Numbered from the stretch's first letter, positions 1-8,683 are shown. The stretch is 64,000 nucleotides of DNA from JAODBQ01 sp047602055 (GCA_047602055.1 JASGIG010000001.1:2728001-2792000); one strand, 5' to 3'. Notes: generated from the sequence alone by a model not told the origin. Program-made: numbers and translations.

Positions 1-465
1 GGCTCGTCGCAGCCCACCGTGCTGGTCGCCGCGCTCGGCCCGCAGATGCTGCGGGTGACCGGCGCGCTGGCCGACGGGACGACGACGTGGTGCGTCGGCC
101 CGAAGGTGCTCGCCTCGCTGACGATCCCGACCATCCGCCAGGCCGCGGCCGACGCCGGGCGGCCCGAGCCACGGATCCACACGACGCTGCCGGTGCTGGT
201 CACCGACGACGTCGACGGCGCCCGCCGGCGCGCCACCCAGGCGTTCGCGATCTACGACACCCTGCCGAGCTACAAGGCGATGATGGACCGCGAGGGCGTC
301 GACGGGCCAGGCGGGCTGGCGATCGTCGGCACCGAGGCCGAGGTGCGCGACCAGGTCCGCGCCCTCGTCGACATCGGCGTCACCGACTTCGGTGCCGGCG
401 TGTTCGCGGCGAACCCGGACGAGGAGGCGGCGACGGTCGCCGCGGTGCAGTCGGCGGTGGCGTGA
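1..465 (+). CDS. LLM-class (luciferase-like) F420-type oxidoreductase, 5' truncated
   Basis: The reading frame is open from base 1, so this is the C-terminal 154 residues of a gene that begins before the window. The segment with LGPQMLRVTGALADGT, followed by a long alternating alpha/beta stretch and a GxxxFGAGVFA end, resembles the C-terminal part of luciferase-like monooxygenase-fold enzymes. Many of these in actinobacteria use F420, others FMN. The substrate cannot be told from this part. The stop codon TGA shares its last base with the ATG of the following enoyl-CoA hydratase gene, so the two are probably one operon with coupled translation. Confidence 0.8.
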   Translation, partial: GSSQPTVLVAALGPQMLRVTGALADGTTTWCVGPKVLASLTIPTIRQAAADAGRPEPRIHTTLPVLVTDDVDGARRRATQAFAIYDTLPSYKAMMDREGVDGPGGLAIVGTEAEVRDQVRALVDIGVTDFGAGVFAANPDEEAATVAAVQSAVA

Positions 466-1304
466 TGGATCCCGCCGCGCCCCGCCACGGGCTGTCGGTC
501 GAGCTCGTCGACGGCGTCGCCGTGGTGACGATCGACAACGGTCCGGTCAACCTGTTCGACCTCGGCCTGTACCAGTCGATGGCGACGCTCGCCGACGAGC
601 TGGCCGCCGACGACGGCGTGCGCGTCGTCGTGCTGCGCTCGGCCAACCCGGACTTCTTCATCGCCCACTTCGACGTCGGCCTGATCCTGCGCTTCCCGAC
701 CGGTGGCGACGAGGTGGGCGCGGCGCCGACCGAGCTGAACCCGTTCCATGCCATGTGCGAGGCGATGCGGACGATGCCGAAGGCGACGATCGCGGTGATC
801 GAGGGGCGTGTCGGCGGTGGCGGCAGCGAGCTGGCGCTGAGCTGCGACATGCGCTTCGCCGCGCTCGGCCGGGCGGTGTTCAACCAGCCGGAGGTCGCCC
901 TCGGGATCATCCCCGGTGGTAGTGGCACCGTTCGCCTCGGCCGGCTGATCGGCCGCTCGCGGGCGCTGGAGACCGTCCTCGGCTGCGACGACGTCGACGC
1001 CGCGACGGCCGAGCGGTGGGGCTGGGTCAACCGTGCGCTGGCGCCCGACGTGCTGTGGCCGTTCGTCGACCGCCTCGCCCGGCGCATCGCCGGCTTCCCG
1101 CCGCACGCCGTCCGCGCTGCCAAGGAGGCCGTGCTGCGCGCCGAGCGTGGGGTGGTCGAGGACCTGCTCGCCGAGGGCGCGGCGTTCGACGCGACGCTCG
1201 GCGAACCCCGAGCGTGCGCGGCGATGGAAGCCTTCCTCGCCAACGGCGGCCAAACGCCGGAGGGCGAGCTGCGCCTGGGCGAGCTCGCAGGCGAGCTGTC
1301 CTGA
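465..1304 (+). CDS. enoyl-CoA hydratase/isomerase family protein
   Basis: A 279-residue crotonase-fold protein, the usual family length. The ATG overlaps the upstream stop codon (TGATG). The oxyanion/active-site segment GGGGSELALSCD lies near residues 115-126 and carries the first crotonase glutamate. The second, in FNQPEVALGIIPGGSG near residue 143, is also present, so hydration of a trans-2-enoyl-CoA is chemically possible. Other crotonase reactions (isomerase, hydrolase) cannot be excluded. The neighbouring LLM oxidoreductase suggests catabolism of an unusual acid or ring compound, but the substrate is unknown. Confidence 0.85.
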   Translation: MDPAAPRHGLSVELVDGVAVVTIDNGPVNLFDLGLYQSMATLADELAADDGVRVVVLRSANPDFFIAHFDVGLILRFPTGGDEVGAAPTELNPFHAMCEAMRTMPKATIAVIEGRVGGGGSELALSCDMRFAALGRAVFNQPEVALGIIPGGSGTVRLGRLIGRSRALETVLGCDDVDAATAERWGWVNRALAPDVLWPFVDRLARRIAGFPPHAVRAAKEAVLRAERGVVEDLLAEGAAFDATLGEPRACAAMEAFLANGGQTPEGELRLGELAGELS

Positions 1305-1323
1305 ACGGTCGGCCGTGCTTGAT

Positions 1324-1342
1324 GGTCGGCCTGCGGCCGACC
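1324..1342. terminator. short perfect hairpin after the hydratase gene
   Basis: Perfect inverted repeat GGTCGGCC-TGC-GGCCGACC, 20 bases after the hydratase stop codon. It has no following T-run, as is common for GC-rich actinobacterial terminators. The rest of 1305-1474 shows no coding potential. Confidence 0.45.
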
Positions 1343-1474
1343 GGTCCGGCGGGCCCCCGGGCGGTCGCGTCGCCGGGTGTGCCTGGCGCGGGCCTCGCAT
1401 GGGCCGAAGCAACCCGCTCGCTGTGACCGTGCCAGGCTGCGCTGTCTCATCTGGGCCGCCGAGCCGCGAGCCAC

Positions 1475-1579
1475 GCGATTCGAGATGTGCAGCGCCGGTG
1501 CGCACATCTCGAATCGCGCTGCGGTGGCCGGGCGACGCGATGTGAGATGTGCAGCGCAGCTGCGCACATCTCGAATCGC
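1475..1579. repeat. pair of 43-bp palindromes (family A, copies 1 and 2)
   Basis: Copy 1 is 1475-1517 and copy 2 is 1537-1579. Each has a 16-base left arm with core GAGATGTGC, an 11-base loop and a 16-base right arm GCACATCTCGAATCGC. The spacer is 19 bp. Copy 1 is perfectly paired. Copy 2 has TGTG in place of TTCG in the left arm, giving two mismatches. The pair lies between convergent genes. The same 43-19-43 architecture recurs at 23012-23116 and 51652-51756. Confidence 0.85.
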
Positions 1580-1616
1580 GCCGATGGGCGATGGCTACCG
1601 GTCGAGCGTCGAGACC

Positions 1617-2351
1617 TCAGCCGCCGAGGGCGGCTTCGGCGGCGGTGAGGCCGTCGACCAACGCCTTGGCGCCGGCGTCGTCGAGCACCGCGTAGGCCGG
1701 GGTGACGATCACGTCGGTGATGCGCTCGGCCTCGTCGAGCAGGCGCTTGTGGTCGTCGGTGATGCCCTCGGCGTCGGCGTCGGTCCAGCCGAACCCGGCG
1801 ACCATGTCGGGCCGCTTGATGAAGTGGGCCGTGGTGTCGTCGAGGCCGGCGGCGCGGATCGCCGCGAGGTGGGCGCTGCCGCGGAGCTCGCGCAGCGCGG
1901 CGATCAGCTGCATCGCCCGTCCGGGCGCGTCGTCGGCGAGCGGCATCTGCTTGATGCCGGCGTAGAGGGCCAGGCCGCTCGGGTCGGCGGCATCGTTCAC
2001 CTGGTCGAGCGCGGCGACCAAGCCGTCGAGCCCGTCGACGCCGGCGAGCTTGGCGCGGCCGAGGTCCGCGCAGGCCTCCCAGTAGAGCGCTGCGGCCTCC
2101 GTCGCCGGCAGCTTCTCCCGGCCGGTGTTCCACATCTTCTCGACGAGCCCGGGGTTGAAGTAGCCGAACGCACTGCGCACGACGGCGGCGGACGTGTCCC
2201 CAAGGACGCCGCCGCGGCCGAGGAAGTACAGCCGCATGGCGTCGACGCCACGCTCCTTGCCGCGTGACGTGGTCTCCGGGATGAAGTAGAAGGCGGCGCC
2301 GAGCGCTCCGATCTTCGGGCAGGCGGTGGCGACCAGTTCGGACGGGGTCAT
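1617..2351 (-). CDS. SCO6745-like actinobacterial protein
   Basis: 244 residues, starting MTPSELVATACPKIGALGAAFYF. The succession of helices and the motifs RGGVLGD, FGYFNP and EACADLGRA resemble the actinobacterial family named after Streptomyces coelicolor SCO6745, whose biochemical role I do not know. An in-frame extension upstream of this ATG is unlikely, because a -10 like hexamer TAGTGT (minus strand, 2360-2365) lies 8 nt before it, which fits leaderless transcription. It is divergent from the metallo-hydrolase gene. Confidence 0.7.
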   Translation of the reverse strand: MTPSELVATACPKIGALGAAFYFIPETTSRGKERGVDAMRLYFLGRGGVLGDTSAAVVRSAFGYFNPGLVEKMWNTGREKLPATEAAALYWEACADLGRAKLAGVDGLDGLVAALDQVNDAADPSGLALYAGIKQMPLADDAPGRAMQLIAALRELRGSAHLAAIRAAGLDDTTAHFIKRPDMVAGFGWTDADAEGITDDHKRLLDEAERITDVIVTPAYAVLDDAGAKALVDGLTAAEAALGG

Positions 2352-2458
2352 GGGCGCCGACACTAGGCAGCACGCCTCGTCGTCGGCCGAAGCGGAACGC
2401 GTGTGACCCGCGTCGTTCGGTGTGCCTGATCGTTGCACAGGCGAAGTACATTCGGTTC

Positions 2459-3490
2459 GTGCCGTCGAAGCAGGAGCAGCAACTCGCCACCGAGGAGATC
2501 ACCGAAGTCGCCCCCGGGGTGCTGCGCATGCAGCTGCCGATCATGTTCACCGGGCTCGGTCACGTGAACTGCTACGCGCTGGAGGACGAGCGCGGCTTCG
2601 CCGTCGTCGACCCCGGCCTGCCCGGCCCTGAAGCGTGGGACGGCCTGCTCGACCGGCTCGGTCGGGCGAACGTCCCGCTGTCGCGGATCCACACCGTCGT
2701 CATCACCCACAGCCACCCGGACCACTTCGGTGGTGCGGCCCGGCTGCACGCCGAGACCGGCGCCGACATCCTCACCCACGCCTCGTTCCAGCTGTGGTGG
2801 GAGCGCGGCGACGGTCTCGACGACCGGCCGTCCGACGCGCTCGACGATCCGGAGCAGTGGCAGCGGCCGACGCCGTGGGGCACGCAGTTCCAGCCGCCGA
2901 CCGACGGCGAGATGTCGAAGATGCGCGAGAACATGCGCTCCACCGACCACCATCCGCGCCCGACCAAGCGGGTCGAGGACGCCGACGTGGTGATGCTCGG
3001 CCGGCGGGAGTGGGTGTCGATGCACACCCCCGGCCACACGCCCGACCACCTCTGCCTGTTCGACCCGGCCAACGGCGTCGTGCTCTCCGGCGACCACGTG
3101 CTGCCGACGATCACCCCGCACATCGGGGCGATGGACGGCGTCGCCGAGGACCCGCTCGCCGAGTTCTTCCACGCCCTCGACCGGATGGCCGCGCTCCCGG
3201 ACGTCAAGGTCGCGCTGCCGGCACACGGGCACCCGTTCGTCGACCTGGCCAAGCGGGCCAACGAGATCAAGGAGCACCACGACGGCCGCCTGCAGCGGCT
3301 GCGCGACGCGGGCGCCGAGCTCGGCCGGCCGGCGACGGTGCACGAGCTGATGCAGCACCTGTTCGCCGAGCGGGCGTGGGGCTCGATGGCGGAGTCGGAG
3401 ACCTACGCCCACCTCGAGCACCTGCGCCTCAACCACGAGGCCAAGACGAGCTGGTCCGACGGCCTGCTCTGCTACGAGATCAGCTCCTAG
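2459..3490 (+). CDS. MBL-fold metallo-hydrolase
   Basis: 343 residues. The metallo-beta-lactamase metal-binding motif HSHPDH lies near residues 82-87. Further ligands are in HTPGHTPDH, SGDHVLP and the C-terminal PAHGHPF, so two metals are likely bound. The C-terminal 90 residues form the helical extension seen in MBL thioesterase/LACTB2-like hydrolases. The substrate is unknown. I prefer the GTG at 2459, because TACATT (2447-2452) sits 6 nt upstream as a leaderless -10 box. The longer ATG start at 2420 would lie upstream of that promoter. The 3' end overlaps the convergent TfoX-like gene by 11 bp. Confidence 0.85.
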   Translation: MPSKQEQQLATEEITEVAPGVLRMQLPIMFTGLGHVNCYALEDERGFAVVDPGLPGPEAWDGLLDRLGRANVPLSRIHTVVITHSHPDHFGGAARLHAETGADILTHASFQLWWERGDGLDDRPSDALDDPEQWQRPTPWGTQFQPPTDGEMSKMRENMRSTDHHPRPTKRVEDADVVMLGRREWVSMHTPGHTPDHLCLFDPANGVVLSGDHVLPTITPHIGAMDGVAEDPLAEFFHALDRMAALPDVKVALPAHGHPFVDLAKRANEIKEHHDGRLQRLRDAGAELGRPATVHELMQHLFAERAWGSMAESETYAHLEHLRLNHEAKTSWSDGLLCYEISS

Positions 3491-3845
3491 ACCGCGCCGA
3501 CTTCGCCGATCTCGCAGCTTTCGGCGGGAGGCTCGTGGCGTAGGCGACGCCGCGTCGGACCCACGGTTCCAGCTGGCGCTTGGTGCGCACGTCCGCCGTC
3601 GGCACGACGAGCCAGCCGTCCATCGGCCGGCCGCGCATCACCGTCGGCGTCGCCGGCGTGCGTGCCTGCAGCGACGCCGAGTCGGCCGGGTCGACGCGGA
3701 CCATCAGCCCACCCCGCCCGCTGGCCGTGACGGCCATGTTCCCGTCGACGAGGAACGCCAGCCCGCCGAACATCCGCCGCTCGGTGACCCGCAGATCGGT
3801 GGCGAGCAGCTCGCGGATGCGGTCGGCGAGGTCGTCGTCGGCCAC
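3480..3845 (-). CDS. TfoX/Sxy N-terminal domain protein
   Basis: 121 residues from a GTG start (VADDDLADRIRELL). The signature RRMFGGLAFLVDGNMAV followed by GLMVRVDP and MRGRPMDGWLVV is the TfoX N-terminal domain, here as a stand-alone single-domain protein. In gamma-proteobacteria TfoX regulates competence. The actinobacterial single-domain proteins are uncharacterised, so no function is assigned. The frame continues upstream into ArsR pseudogene sequence, so the two could be read as a fusion. I place the start at the domain boundary. Confidence 0.7.
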   Translation of the reverse strand: MADDDLADRIRELLATDLRVTERRMFGGLAFLVDGNMAVTASGRGGLMVRVDPADSASLQARTPATPTVMRGRPMDGWLVVPTADVRTKRQLEPWVRRGVAYATSLPPKAARSAKSARSRS

Positions 3846-4189
3846 GCAAGCCGATGGCAGGGGTCGTGTTCGTGCCAGGTGGTGAGCACGGTGACGAGGC
3901 GTTCGCAACAGTGGGGTCAGACTGTCGCGCTCGTGGCGCTCGAACGGGCGCAGCCAGTTGGTGACGTCGGCAGGTGGCCCGGCGGCGGGTTGGTAGTGGC
4001 GTTCCCTGCCGCGGACCTCTTCGCGCACCGGCGCCACGCGCCGGAGGACCTGGAGGTGTTCGCCGATCGCCGGCCGGCTCAGCTTGAACTGGTCGGCCAG
4101 GGTGCCGGCGCTGCAGGACTCGTCGGCGAGCAGCTCGAGGGACGGCGCACCCGTTTGGCAAAGGGCTGGAAGGCGTCGACGTTCGGCAT
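3846..4189 (-). pseudogene. ArsR-family HTH regulator, frameshifted remnant
   Basis: The ATG at 4189 reads MPNVDAFQPFAKRVRRP, a normal ArsR start. The frame then shifts by one base near 4135-4140, and the homology resumes as LELLADESCSAGTLADQF...LSRPAIGEHLQVLRRV...VREEVRGRERHYQ, the winged-helix domain. The residues after about position 85 (RFERHERDSLTP) fade without a proper end and run into the TfoX-like gene. This is a decayed regulator of the PadR/ArsR type often paired with AHSA1 or TfoX genes. A sequencing indel cannot be excluded for the first shift alone. Confidence 0.7.
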
Positions 4190-4201
4190 GTCGCAATCCA
4201 C

Positions 4202-4236
4202 TTGACGATCGAACAAGTGTTCGCTATCATGTGTTC
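4202..4236 (+). promoter_or_regulatory. sigma-70 type promoter with SOS (LexA) box in the spacer
   Basis: -35 TTGACG (4202-4207), exactly 17 bp, -10 TATCAT (4225-4230). The spacer holds CGAAC-AAGT-GTTCG (4210-4223), a perfect match to the actinobacterial/Bacillus LexA operator CGAAC-N4-GTTCG. The transcription start expected 7 nt after the -10 box coincides with the GTG at 4237, so the mRNA should be leaderless and LexA-repressed. Established knowledge: some mycobacterial 13E12-family (DUF222/HNH) genes carry SOS boxes. Confidence 0.85.
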
Positions 4237-5037
4237 GTGGATGTCGCCGGGGTCGTCGAGCGGGTCGTGGATGGCCCCGTGCTGCTGGGCGATGTCGATC
4301 TCGATGCACTGTGCGATGCCGAGTTGGACGAGGCGCTGGACCACTGGCGTCAGCGTGCCGACGCGGAGCTGAACCATGACGGGCCCGAACCGAAGTTGCC
4401 GGCGCCGTCGTTGACGCTGATCCCGATCCAGGGCGCGGTGACCGTCGATGGTGAGCTCGACCCGGTCGGCGGGCAGATCGTCATCAACGCCCTGGATGCG
4501 ATCGCCGTCGAGCTGGCGTTGGACGCCCCGTTGCCGGAGCGGCGTGCTGCGGCGTTGGTGGAGATGGCTCGCCGGGCGATGGTCGTGCCGGTCCATGGAC
4601 GCCCGGCGCGGATCCTGGCGAACGTCGCCATCGGGCACGACTCCTTCGCGCATCTGCGCGAGCTGTCCAACGGGACCGTGATCCGCCCCGGGCATCTCGT
4701 CCCGTACCTGGACGCGTTGGACGTCCGCAGCATCCTGTTCGATTCCGCTACCCACGCGGTGGCGACCTCGACGCGACGGACGTTCACCGGTGCGTTGCGG
4801 GCCGTGATCGAGGTCCGCGATCGACACTGCCAGCACGCTTCGGGTTGTGATGAGCCGATCGACGGCTGCGACGTCGACCACGTCGTCCCGTCGTCGTACG
4901 GCGGTGGCACGTCACAGGACAACGGCTGGCTGCTGTGCGCGTTCCACAACCGCATCGAATCGCACTACGCCCGACCACCCACCGCCGCCTGGCCGTTCTC
5001 AGTCCTCAACTCCTGGATCGCGAAAGTCGCGCCTTGA
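4237..5037 (+). CDS. DUF222/HNH endonuclease (13E12-type), internally deleted
   Basis: 266 residues, while DUF222-HNH proteins are usually 400-500. A short N-terminal piece (to about residue 30, ELDEAL) joins directly to the C-terminal half of DUF222 (DHWRQRADAELN onward), so roughly the middle of DUF222 has been lost in frame. The HNH nuclease domain is intact near residues 190-245: CQHASGCDEPIDGCDVDHV, GGTSQDNGWLLC, FHNRIE. A leaderless start at GTG 4237 is set by the SOS promoter. The family is abundant in actinobacteria and proposed to be mobile or damage-induced; its function is not established. It could be an inactive relic or a shortened functional nuclease. Confidence 0.8.
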   Translation: MDVAGVVERVVDGPVLLGDVDLDALCDAELDEALDHWRQRADAELNHDGPEPKLPAPSLTLIPIQGAVTVDGELDPVGGQIVINALDAIAVELALDAPLPERRAAALVEMARRAMVVPVHGRPARILANVAIGHDSFAHLRELSNGTVIRPGHLVPYLDALDVRSILFDSATHAVATSTRRTFTGALRAVIEVRDRHCQHASGCDEPIDGCDVDHVVPSSYGGGTSQDNGWLLCAFHNRIESHYARPPTAAWPFSVLNSWIAKVAP

Positions 5038-6000
5038 CGTCTCCGCCTGCCTTGCCGCGCTGGTTCGGACCGAGGGCCAGCCCAGATGATCCGGCCATCG
5101 CGGCCCTGATCGACCGCGTCGCGCGTGGAGCTGAGTGGGTGGACATCGGCGGTGGGTTCAACCTCAACGTGCGCATCGATGCAGAGCCGCCGGTCGTCCT
5201 GCGGGTTCATCGGCCGTGGGTCCGCCGCGGGCGGGTCGCCGGGCTGCGGCGCCTGCGGGAGCGGCTCCAGCGGACGCAGGTCCGTGTCCATCAACCGATC
5301 CCGATCTTCGGCAGGGGACCTCCTGCGGGTCGCCGATCGTTGGGTGGAGCTCGAAGAGCTCATCGATCATGTCCTGCCACAGCCGAACGAGGACTCTCAT
5401 GCTCGCCTGTTCGAGGAGCTCGGACGTGTTCACGGTGCGCTCCGTGAGGTCTGGGCGCCGAGCCCACCCGAACCTCTCGACGACCACCGAACGCTCGGCC
5501 AGCTGCGTTCCTCGATCGGCTTCACGCGGCGCAGGCTCGGACCCCGTAGCGAGCCGGTCGTGCAACGGATACGACGGCTGGCGGGTGAGCTCTCCAAGCT
5601 CCACAGGGAGGTCGAACTGCCATGCGCCCCGATTCACGGGGACTACAAGCTGGGCAACGTGGGGGAGCTGCCAGGCGGCTCCTGGGTCACCTTCGACCTG
5701 GACTTCGTCAGGGTCAGGGAGCGGCTGTACGACGTTGCAGCCAGTCTGCACCACCTCGCGCCGGGCGGCGACCTGATCGAGCCGCAGGGGCTGCTCGACG
5801 CTTACGAGAGCGCCGCTCCGGAATCGTTGACTCGTGACGAGCACCGCTGGCTTCCCGGAGCGCTCGCCCTCATCCCGCTGCACTGGTCTGCCACCGCGGG
5901 GCTCACGGGCGGGAGCATCGACGACGCCGAGCGCGCGATGGCCGCCGCCGAGGCCTGGTGGTCTCGCCGAGAGGAGGCTCTGAGCTACCGTCGTCAGCCG
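5034..6000 (+). pseudogene. aminoglycoside phosphotransferase (APH) family kinase, frameshifted
   Basis: The first 93 codons (TTG at 5034, overlapping the HNH stop) encode the APH N-lobe, ending VHQPIPIFGRG. Homology then continues in another frame from about 5320 as GDLLRVADRWVELEELIDH. The catalytic loop HGDYKLGNV (5636-5662) and the metal-binding FDLDFV are intact. So a single-base change around 5310-5320 splits an otherwise complete kinase of the small-molecule (choline/aminoglycoside) phosphotransferase fold. The second frame has no natural stop where the family ends and runs on through the next fragment. Either a pseudogene or a sequencing indel plus a lost stop. Confidence 0.7.
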
Positions 6001-6010
6001 AGCGAGGGGG

Positions 6011-6271
6011 GTGTCGATGACGATGGTCGACGCTGGCGCGTCGCTCGATCGCGCCAACCTCGCCTGGGGTGTGGTCCGCCACACCAGCGAGGCACTCGAC
6101 TCGCCGACGACGCGTCATCGCGGCACGTTCGTCGAGCTGGCCGACGGGTCGCGCGTCGTGCGCGCCCCGTACCGGTTCTCCAACATGGAGTCCGGCGTGC
6201 AGGGCCCGGCGCCGCGCCCCGACGAGCACCGCGCCGAGATCCTCGCCGACCGGCTCATCGAGCCGCGATGA
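6011..6271 (+). pseudogene. C-terminal remnant of a family III (CaiB/BaiF) CoA-transferase
   Basis: 86 codons whose sequence ANLAWGVVRHTSEALDSP, RHRGTFVELADGSRVV and PYRFSNMESGVQGPAPRPDEHRAEI matches only the last 70-80 residues of CaiB/BaiF CoA-transferases (normally about 400). The catalytic aspartate region is absent. It could be translated from the ATG at 6011 but cannot be a working enzyme. It is part of the decayed islet 3.8-6.3 kb. Confidence 0.65.
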
Positions 6272-6305
6272 GTGATGAGCCGACATGTCCGGCTCATCAC
6301 TCATC
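6267..6305. terminator. bidirectional hairpin terminator
   Basis: Perfect 16-bp arms GATGAGTGATGAGCCG / CGGCTCATCACTCATC with a 7-nt loop, between convergent ends (stop at 6271 on plus, stop at 6306 on minus). It overlaps the last codon of the CoA-transferase remnant. Confidence 0.7.
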
Positions 6306-6860
6306 TCACGTCGGGGCGAGGGACCCCGCTCGGGCGACGAGGGCGGCGAGGCCGGCGGCGTAGGCGCCACTGGGGTTCTCGCGCACGGGGTACAGCGAGT
6401 GCAGCTCCATGTCGACCATGCCGCGGGCGAGGGCGTATGCGGCCACCGCGAGGTCGCTGTCGCCGGTGGCCTTCAGCCACTGGACGCGCAGGCGCTTGAG
6501 CACGTCGCCGGCCTCGGCGCGCGGGTAGGGGAGGCCGAACAGGAAGCGGTACAGCTCGGCGTTCGACACCGCGTAGTCGCGAAACGCATGGGTCACCCGC
6601 ACCAGCGGGTGCTGGCCGTCGTCGTCGGCGAGGGCGCCGGCGAGCGCGTCGACCTGGCCGCGCAGGTAGTCGACGTGCACCGCCGCCGTGATCGCCTGCT
6701 TGTCGGCGAAGTGCTTGTAGAGCGACGGCGCCTGGATGCCCAGCTCCTCGCCGAGGCGGCGCATGGTCAGCCGCTCGCCCTCGCCCTGCTCGATGAGCCG
6801 GCGGGCGCAGGCGACGATCTGCTCGGCGCGCGGCGACCGCGAGCGCGGCGCCGGCGTCAC
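6306..6860 (-). CDS. TetR family transcriptional regulator
   Basis: 184 residues. The N-terminal HTH is typical: RAEQIVACARRLIEQGE, LTMRRLGEELGIQAPSLYKHFADKQAI. The C-terminal part LRVQWLKATGDSDLAVAAYALARGMVDMELHSLYP fits the TetR ligand domain (WHG type). The GTG start overlaps the stop of the monooxygenase gene (GTGA), so it is translated as the second gene of that operon. The likely role is autorepression through the palindromes at 8655-8683, with release by the oxygenase substrate. That link is inferred from gene order. Confidence 0.85.
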   Translation of the reverse strand: MTPAPRSRSPRAEQIVACARRLIEQGEGERLTMRRLGEELGIQAPSLYKHFADKQAITAAVHVDYLRGQVDALAGALADDDGQHPLVRVTHAFRDYAVSNAELYRFLFGLPYPRAEAGDVLKRLRVQWLKATGDSDLAVAAYALARGMVDMELHSLYPVRENPSGAYAAGLAALVARAGSLAPT

Positions 6861-8635
6861 GGCGCGGTGCACGCGAAGTGCCGCTCCATCGCCGTCTCGA
6901 CATCGGCGACGTGGTCGATGTACGCCGGGAACCCGCCGTTGTAGTTGCCGTCCTGGCGACGGTTCTCGTTGCCCTCGAAGTTGTAGTAGCCGGGCGTGCA
7001 CTCGGCGTTGCGGTTCGTCGTGCCGCGGTGCTCGATCACCTCCTGCACCCACCACTGCTCGCTCTCCTCCGAGCAGTCGATCGTCGTGTAACCGTGCTCG
7101 CGGGCGTAGGCGATGCAGTTGGCGATGTGATCTCCTTGCACGTGCAACAAGTCGGTGAGGTTGAACTGGAACGATGCCTGGTAGCCGCCCATGACGAACA
7201 GGTTGGGGAACCCGGCGGTGTGGATGCCCAGCAGGGTGCGGATCCCGTCGGCGTACTTGTCGTCGAGCGAGCGGCCGCCGGCGCCGGTGATGCGGTTGTA
7301 GATCCCGGTCTGCTGCACCTCGAAGCCGGTGGCGTAGATCAGTACGTCCAGCTCGTACTCCCGGCCGTGGAAGATCGGACCCCTGGCGCCGATCTCGGTG
7401 ATGCCCTCGCCGTGGGTGTCGACGAGGTGGACGTTCGGGCGGTTGAACGTCGGCAGGTAGTCGTTGTGGAAGCACGGCCGCTTGCACATCAGCATGTACC
7501 ACGGCTTCAGCGACTCGGCGGTCTCGGGGTCCTGCACCGTCTCCTCGATGCGCCGGTGGATGCGCATCATCGCGTCGATGTTGGCGTTCTCCTGGCGGCG
7601 GATCTTCTCCTCGCGGGTGATCCCGTCACGCAGCACGCTGTTGCGCTCGGCCATCTGCCGCAGGCGCTCGATGATCTTGGCCCGCCGCCTGGCCTGCCAG
7701 CCGGGCTGCAGCTTGGCCGCCCACTCCTCCTCGGTCTCCCAGTCGTCGCGGACGTCGATCGACGAGGGCGTGCGCTGGAAGACGTGCAGCTCCTTGGCGT
7801 TGGCGCCGAGGTTGGGGACGATCTGCACCGCGCTGGCGCCCGTGCCGATGATCCCGACGACCTTGTCGTGCAGCTTCTCCAGGTGCGCGCCGGTGAAGTC
7901 GTAGTCCCAGCGCGACGTGTGGAACGACGTGCCCTCGAAGCGGTCCATGCCGTCGATGATCGCCAGGCGCGGCTTGGCCAGCGTGCCGTTCGCGCAGATC
8001 ACGAAGCGGGCGGTCATGTGGTCCCCGCGATCGGTCGTCAGGTGCCACTTCTGCTCGGCGTCGTCCCACACCGTGGAGGTGACCGTGGTCTGGAACACGG
8101 CGAGGTCGTAGAGGTCGTACTTGCGGGCGATCGCCTGGCAGTGGGCGAAGATCTCCGGCCCCTGGGCGTAGTGCCGGGTGGGCACGTAGTCCATCTCGTC
8201 GAGCAGGGGCAGGTAGTCGTAGGCGACGATGTCGCAGGCGACGCCGGGGTAGCGGTTCCAGTACCAGGTGCCGCCGACGTCGCCGCCGCGCTCGACGATG
8301 CGGATGCTCTCCATGCCGCGCTCGCGCAGCCGGGCCGACGTCAGCAGTGCGGAGAACCCGCCACCGATGAACAGCACCTCGACCTCGTCGGTGATCGGCT
8401 CGCGCTCGATCACCTCGTCGACGTACGGGTCGACGGCGTAGTGCGCCAGCGGGCCGTCGAGCTCGGACGTGTACTGCACCGTGCCCGGCGGCCGGTACGA
8501 CAGGCGCAGGTCGCGCTCGGCGGAGAAGCGCTCCTTGATGTCGTCGTAGTACGACTGCGGCAGCGCGTCACGCTCGCGGCTGAATTCGAACGACATGATG
8601 TCCTGCGGCTTCTCCCTCGTCACGCGCTCGGCCAT
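6857..8635 (-). CDS. Baeyer-Villiger type flavin monooxygenase
   Basis: 592 residues. FAD site FIGGGFSALLTSARL near residues 77-90, NADPH site GIIGTGASAVQIVP near 258, and between them the Baeyer-Villiger fingerprint FEGTSFHTSRWD (F-x-G-x-x-x-H-x-x-x-W-D). The first glycine motif ends in Ala (GGGFSA). The enzyme should insert oxygen next to a ketone of a cyclic, aromatic or steroid-like compound. The start ATG 8635 is preceded at 6 nt by CATGAT, a leaderless -10 box. An internal ATG at 8596 is the alternative. In an operon with the TetR gene and divergent from a toxin-antitoxin pair. Confidence 0.88.
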   Translation of the reverse strand: MAERVTREKPQDIMSFEFSRERDALPQSYYDDIKERFSAERDLRLSYRPPGTVQYTSELDGPLAHYAVDPYVDEVIEREPITDEVEVLFIGGGFSALLTSARLRERGMESIRIVERGGDVGGTWYWNRYPGVACDIVAYDYLPLLDEMDYVPTRHYAQGPEIFAHCQAIARKYDLYDLAVFQTTVTSTVWDDAEQKWHLTTDRGDHMTARFVICANGTLAKPRLAIIDGMDRFEGTSFHTSRWDYDFTGAHLEKLHDKVVGIIGTGASAVQIVPNLGANAKELHVFQRTPSSIDVRDDWETEEEWAAKLQPGWQARRRAKIIERLRQMAERNSVLRDGITREEKIRRQENANIDAMMRIHRRIEETVQDPETAESLKPWYMLMCKRPCFHNDYLPTFNRPNVHLVDTHGEGITEIGARGPIFHGREYELDVLIYATGFEVQQTGIYNRITGAGGRSLDDKYADGIRTLLGIHTAGFPNLFVMGGYQASFQFNLTDLLHVQGDHIANCIAYAREHGYTTIDCSEESEQWWVQEVIEHRGTTNRNAECTPGYYNFEGNENRRQDGNYNGGFPAYIDHVADVETAMERHFACTAP

Positions 8636-8654
8636 CGACCGATCATGACGCGCC

Positions 8655-8683
8655 GCTAACGCCGTTAGCAACGTGGGCGTTGC
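8655..8683. promoter_or_regulatory. two overlapping palindromic operators
   Basis: GCTAACG-C-CGTTAGC (8655-8669) and GCAACG-TGGG-CGTTGC (8668-8683) are both perfect and share two bases. They lie between the divergent monooxygenase and antitoxin genes. The first has the size of a TetR-family operator. The second could serve the antitoxin or a second TetR dimer. Assignment is inference. Confidence 0.6.

Noticed and set aside
1475..1579. CRISPR-like appearance: palindromic repeats of constant length with spacers of constant length.
   Set aside because: Only two repeats per site, the spacer is 19 bp, no cas genes are present, and single copies occur elsewhere.
4084..4236. N-terminal extension of the HNH protein to 317 residues.
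   Set aside because: It would cross the promoter and LexA box and overlaps the ArsR remnant on the other strand.
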